Shown piece by piece: positions 60,727 to 64,000 of a DNA stretch of 64,000 nucleotides; position 1 is the first letter of the stretch, and each line of letters begins with the position of its first letter. The stretch spans positions 57,006,773 through 57,070,772 of the forward strand of contig OW804095.1 of NCBI GenBank assembly GCA_942159475.1, read 5' to 3'. The notes under the pieces are model-generated. The model did no database searches, was not told the origin of the DNA, and saw only the letters and a program-made list of their open reading frames with translations. The position numbers and the translations under genes are program-made. The stretch comes from Sthenelais limicola (taxonomy: Eukaryota; Annelida; Polychaeta; Phyllodocida; Sigalionidae).

Positions 60727-61040
60727 CATATACACTGATTTGTATATACTTGTTTCCATTGACCCTATATGTACTGCTCTCTATTTTTACACAACTGGAC
60801 AGAGACGCCAACCCAAACCTTGGTACCAGATTGGACTCTCTATCTAAGCGTGTCACTTGCCTAAAATGTATGTGTACGACCCACACTAGGATTCTCACTG
60901 AATGTACTGGTATTTAACTTTATTACCTTCCCACATGGCTGGTAAGTCTCCGAATTTTCTATCCTTGGATGATGTATTAGTAATGATGCATTAGTCATGT
61001 TGATAACTATAGCAATTAGGAAACCAAGTAACTATTATGT

Positions 61041-61089
61041 GGACTGGGGCTCCCACGATGACGATAATCGTTCCCTGGGACCCCAGACC
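61041..61089 (+). other. Spacer hairpin 4 (compensated core ACGAT-A-ATCGT)
   Basis: The core ACGATAATCGT (61061-61071) differs from the other three by a paired change (T:A to C:G) that keeps the palindrome. A strong outer stem has CTGGGG (61044-61049) with CCCCAG (61081-61086) and TCCCA (61051-61055) with TGGGA (61076-61080). It ends about 130 nt before the ORF2 ATG. Confidence 0.8.
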
Positions 61090-61216
61090 GCCCTCTATTC
61101 TATTCCTCTTTTGAGATCTGCTTATACTACACCATTGCGATGTATATACTGGTGAATAGGCAATATACTAATGTGACTAAACGACTCTTTCAGAGAAGAC
61201 AGACTAAGCTGTAGGT

Positions 61217-64000
61217 ATGATAACTGAAACTAGCTTAGATGGCTGGGATAGTCTTAATAGGCAAACGGGTCTTAAAATTGTACACCTGAATATTCGCTCA
61301 ATTAACCATAAAATTGACCAGGTTAAAAGAGATATTTTAAGTGCAGACCTTGATATAATATGTTTCTCAGAAACGTGGTTAAAGAATGATGCGACCCTTG
61401 ACCTATTAAGTCACCCAAATTATAACCTTATCAATTATAATCGGTCATCAAATAAACATGGTGGAGGACTATGTGTGTATATTAAGAATGAATATCAGTA
61501 CACTATCGATTGGGACCTTTCCACTAGTAATGAAACAATAGAACTACTACACATAACAGTCAAGAAAGATTTTATGAAACCCATACGGCTAGGACTAATT
61601 TATCGGCCACCGCAATCGAATATTAATCAATGTTGTATCAAGCTCAGAGAAATCCTTCAATCCCACGAAGAACTTAAACATCCGGGTACAATAATCCTGG
61701 TGGGTGACTTTAATATTGATCTTTGCGACAAAAAAGACCCTAAATATAAAATGATAATTGAATTAGCCCAGGATTTTGACCTTAATATTAATAAAAAATT
61801 TATTACACGCTATGGGCTCCAGAAAGATAGCATATTAGACTACTTTATGTTTAAATGCAATAAAGCTGTCACAGCAGGCACAATAAATTATAACATTTCG
61901 GACCACCAAGCCATATATCTTACTATCAAACATAAGCGTATCAAAAAAACACCAGGGTCAAAAAAGAGAATCAGATCAATGAGAAAATTTAACCAGGAAT
62001 CAATAAATGCCATCCTTGCAGATATTGATTGGGACGATTTTTACGATATTCAGGATGTGGATAGAGCATGGGATAGACTTTTCTCTGTTATATTGGAGAT
62101 TGCAGATACACTGGCCCCCTGGAAAAAGATACACTTTCATAGTGGTAGGCCTGTCTGGTACTCAGTTGAAATTGCGGAGGCCTGTAAGACTAGAGACGAA
62201 TTATATAAAACTTCCAATATTACCAAAGACTCAAATGATATTCAAGCTGCTAAGAACCAGAGAAATTATGTCAACACTTTATTTAGAAGGGCTAAATCAC
62301 AATATTACACCACTCTATTAAGAAATAATTCTCATAATAGCAAGAAACTTTGGCGCACCTTAGATGAAATTACCTCGAAAAAGAAAAAAGATCTAACAAA
62401 TATATGTGATGATAATAATATTGAACTAAATACTTCTGACTCAGCAAATTTCCTAAATGAACATTACTGCACTATTGGCGACAAAATACAAAATAAAATT
62501 GAAAAAATCCCTATCACATTGCATGATGAAATATTAAATGAAGACTGCCCTGCTTTTAACCTGTTGACTAACGAATCCCTCTTAGAACTGATTGCAGATA
62601 TTGATATCACAAAATCATCTGGATGTAAAGAAATCTCTGCCAGCATTTATAAAGAATTATTTTACCTCTTATCAAGACAACTACTCCATGTCATGAATAC
62701 GTCTATCAGACAAGGTATATTTCCATCAGCATGGAAAGTGGCTATTGTAAAGCCAATTCCAAAAAAACCCAATACTATCCATCCTGGGGACACCAGGCCT
62801 ATAGCACTCACTCATATAGGGGGTAAACTCCTAGAAAAATTCATCGCAACCCAAATTTGGAACCACTTGGACAATAATAATATCCTAACAGAGCACCAAT
62901 ACGGTTTCCGTAAAAATAGATCCACACAAGAAGCCCTTTACGAATTGATAACATTAATAAACAAGAATAACAATTCTAACCTTTTGACAGCAGCAACGTT
63001 TATAGACTTTAGTAAGGCTTTCGATAGTGTAAATCACGATATAATTATTAAGAAACTCGAAAAAATTGGCTTTACGGATCTTGCTCTAAGTTGGTTGAAA
63101 TCATATCTTCACGAAAGATCGCAGTATGTAAGACTAGGTGACACATATTCTAAACAACTTCAAATAGGCTGTGGTGTCCCCCAAGGATCGATTCTTGGGC
63201 CTATTATTTACCTAGTATTTTCCAATGATATAAATAAGTTGAATTTGTCATGCAGATTTTTATTGTACGCTGACGACACTGTTTTGTATACTACCGGCGA
63301 GAACATTTCTGACCTTGAAAAAAGTATGAACACGGATCTGGACAAATTTTATAAATGGTCAACTGCTAATAAAATACTTATAAATGCCAATAAAACTAAA
63401 ACAATCCTGTTTGGAGAAAAAAGAAAGACCAATAATCAATTACTCCTTAGAATCAATAATACAGAAATTGAATGTGTCAAAAACTATTCATATCTTGGTA
63501 TTAATATCGATAATAAACTAGGTTTCCAAGAGCAGAGTAACATTCTAATAAAATCACTAAATTTCAGAATTCACCAGCTTGCAATCATTAGACCAAACTT
63601 GAACACTAAAAGTGCCTTATTATTAGTTAAAGCAAATATCCTCTCAATCATTGACTATAGTGCCCCCTTTCTCAGCAACTGCAGTAAAAAAATACTAATA
63701 AAAATCCAACGATTACAAAACAAAGCGCTGAAAATTGCTCTTGGATGCCTACCCAGAACACCAACCACTGAAATTCATATCCGTACTAAAACAATGACTT
63801 TAGAAAATAGAACCGGCTTTCTTCTCTCCAAACTGGCATTTACCACCGTTGAAAAAAGAAGACTAAATAATGAACTCCAAATCACTAGAGCAACTCGCCT
63901 AATGGATGCCCCAACCCTCCCACTATTCATCCCAAAGAAAGACTCAGACAAACATTCACTATATTATCAAGTATCTTTTAACTGGAATAAACTGCCTACC
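61217..64000 (+). CDS. Retrotransposon ORF2: APE endonuclease and reverse transcriptase (runs off window)
   Basis: ATG at 61217; 928 codons without a stop to the last base. The APE-type endonuclease has HLNIRSI (Asn25), FSETWL (Glu52), IYRPPQSN, VGDFNID (Asp164) and SDHQ (Asp229, His230). The reverse transcriptase has KPIPKKP, TRPIAL, YGFRKNRSTQEAL, FIDFSKAFDSVNH (Asp597), GVPQGSILGP and LLYADDTVLY (Tyr684, Asp686, Asp687). All listed catalytic residues are intact. HLNIRS, SETWL and SKAFDSVNH place it with CR1/L2/Jockey-type LINEs. The protein catalyses target-primed reverse transcription. The 1.1-kb spacer before it is unusually long for a bicistronic LINE. A GGTAAGT at 60942 and a CTCTTTCAG ending at 61193 could mark an intron, but this is speculative. 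The C-terminus is outside the window. Confidence 0.95.
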   Translation, partial: MITETSLDGWDSLNRQTGLKIVHLNIRSINHKIDQVKRDILSADLDIICFSETWLKNDATLDLLSHPNYNLINYNRSSNKHGGGLCVYIKNEYQYTIDWDLSTSNETIELLHITVKKDFMKPIRLGLIYRPPQSNINQCCIKLREILQSHEELKHPGTIILVGDFNIDLCDKKDPKYKMIIELAQDFDLNINKKFITRYGLQKDSILDYFMFKCNKAVTAGTINYNISDHQAIYLTIKHKRIKKTPGSKKRIRSMRKFNQESINAILADIDWDDFYDIQDVDRAWDRLFSVILEIADTLAPWKKIHFHSGRPVWYSVEIAEACKTRDELYKTSNITKDSNDIQAAKNQRNYVNTLFRRAKSQYYTTLLRNNSHNSKKLWRTLDEITSKKKKDLTNICDDNNIELNTSDSANFLNEHYCTIGDKIQNKIEKIPITLHDEILNEDCPAFNLLTNESLLELIADIDITKSSGCKEISASIYKELFYLLSRQLLHVMNTSIRQGIFPSAWKVAIVKPIPKKPNTIHPGDTRPIALTHIGGKLLEKFIATQIWNHLDNNNILTEHQYGFRKNRSTQEALYELITLINKNNNSNLLTAATFIDFSKAFDSVNHDIIIKKLEKIGFTDLALSWLKSYLHERSQYVRLGDTYSKQLQIGCGVPQGSILGPIIYLVFSNDINKLNLSCRFLLYADDTVLYTTGENISDLEKSMNTDLDKFYKWSTANKILINANKTKTILFGEKRKTNNQLLLRINNTEIECVKNYSYLGINIDNKLGFQEQSNILIKSLNFRIHQLAIIRPNLNTKSALLLVKANILSIIDYSAPFLSNCSKKILIKIQRLQNKALKIALGCLPRTPTTEIHIRTKTMTLENRTGFLLSKLAFTTVEKRRLNNELQITRATRLMDAPTLPLFIPKKDSDKHSLYYQVSFNWNKLPT

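Larger units (their letters stand above)
57241..64000 (+). mobile_element. CR1/L2/Jockey-type non-LTR retrotransposon with NADAR and SGNH ORFs
   Basis: Three ORFs lie in series on the plus strand: ORF1 57499-59451 (coiled coil, RRM-like, NADAR), ORF1b 59496-60116 (SGNH hydrolase-like), and ORF2 from 61217 (endonuclease, reverse transcriptase), which is still open at the window end. The spacer 60117-61216 carries four hairpins with a shared core. The left boundary is approximate: the sequence from about 57.2 kb becomes GC-balanced and looks like a 5' UTR. No frameshift or stop interrupts any of the three ORFs, so the copy is young. The 3' end and target-site duplication are outside the window. 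Confidence 0.88.

Overview
This window is animal nuclear DNA. Genes are split by short canonical introns (GT-AG, with one GC-AG). The three host genes that can be read encode metazoan chromatin, signalosome and extracellular-matrix proteins. The sequence is AT-rich and the spaces between genes and introns are full of short inverted-repeat elements, SINE-like tails, tandem arrays and non-LTR retrotransposons. This suggests a marine-type invertebrate, though the species cannot be fixed from sequence alone.

Layout. 1-12.3 kb is gene-poor, AT-rich and repeat-bearing. 12.4-20.8 kb, minus strand: a complete LIN54 homologue (MuvB/DREAM DNA-binding subunit; 11 coding exons reconstructed by eye, about 794 aa). 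20.8-30.4 kb is intergenic. It holds a small inverted-repeat element (22.5 kb), a broken Tx1/L1-type retrotransposon (23.5-25.4 kb) and a 2.9-kb TA-flanked terminal-inverted-repeat element (26.44-29.35 kb) containing a 191-bp tandem array and a nested 471-bp element. 30.4-41.7 kb, plus strand: a complete COPS4 homologue (COP9 signalosome subunit 4; 11 coding exons, 411 aa), whose introns carry several repeats. 46.4-51.1 kb, minus strand: six internal exons of a testican (SPOCK-like) proteoglycan. 51.5-57.2 kb has no recognisable gene. 57.4 kb to the window edge, plus strand: a largely intact three-ORF CR1/L2/Jockey-type retrotransposon.

The most unusual signal is in the retrotransposons. The 57-64 kb element has an ORF1 that joins a coiled coil and RRM-like region to a NADAR domain (YbiA-like N-glycosidase/ADP-ribose-handling fold). 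A separate SGNH-hydrolase-like ORF follows, then a 1.1-kb spacer with four copies of one palindromic hairpin core (one with a compensatory base-pair change), then an endonuclease-reverse transcriptase ORF that is open to the window end. The unrelated Tx1/L1-type fragment at 23.5-25.4 kb also has a NADAR domain in the ORF just upstream of its endonuclease. Two different LINE lineages in one window therefore carry NADAR. One possible reading is a retroelement-encoded counter to host ADP-ribosylation, but that function is inference.

LIN54 and COPS4 lie head to head, the arrangement recalled for human 4q21, so this looks like an ancient conserved gene pair. The LIN54 gene has a CDE/CHR-like site just upstream of its start codon, the class of site that LIN54 protein itself binds. 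No CRISPR array, rRNA or intact tRNA gene was seen.
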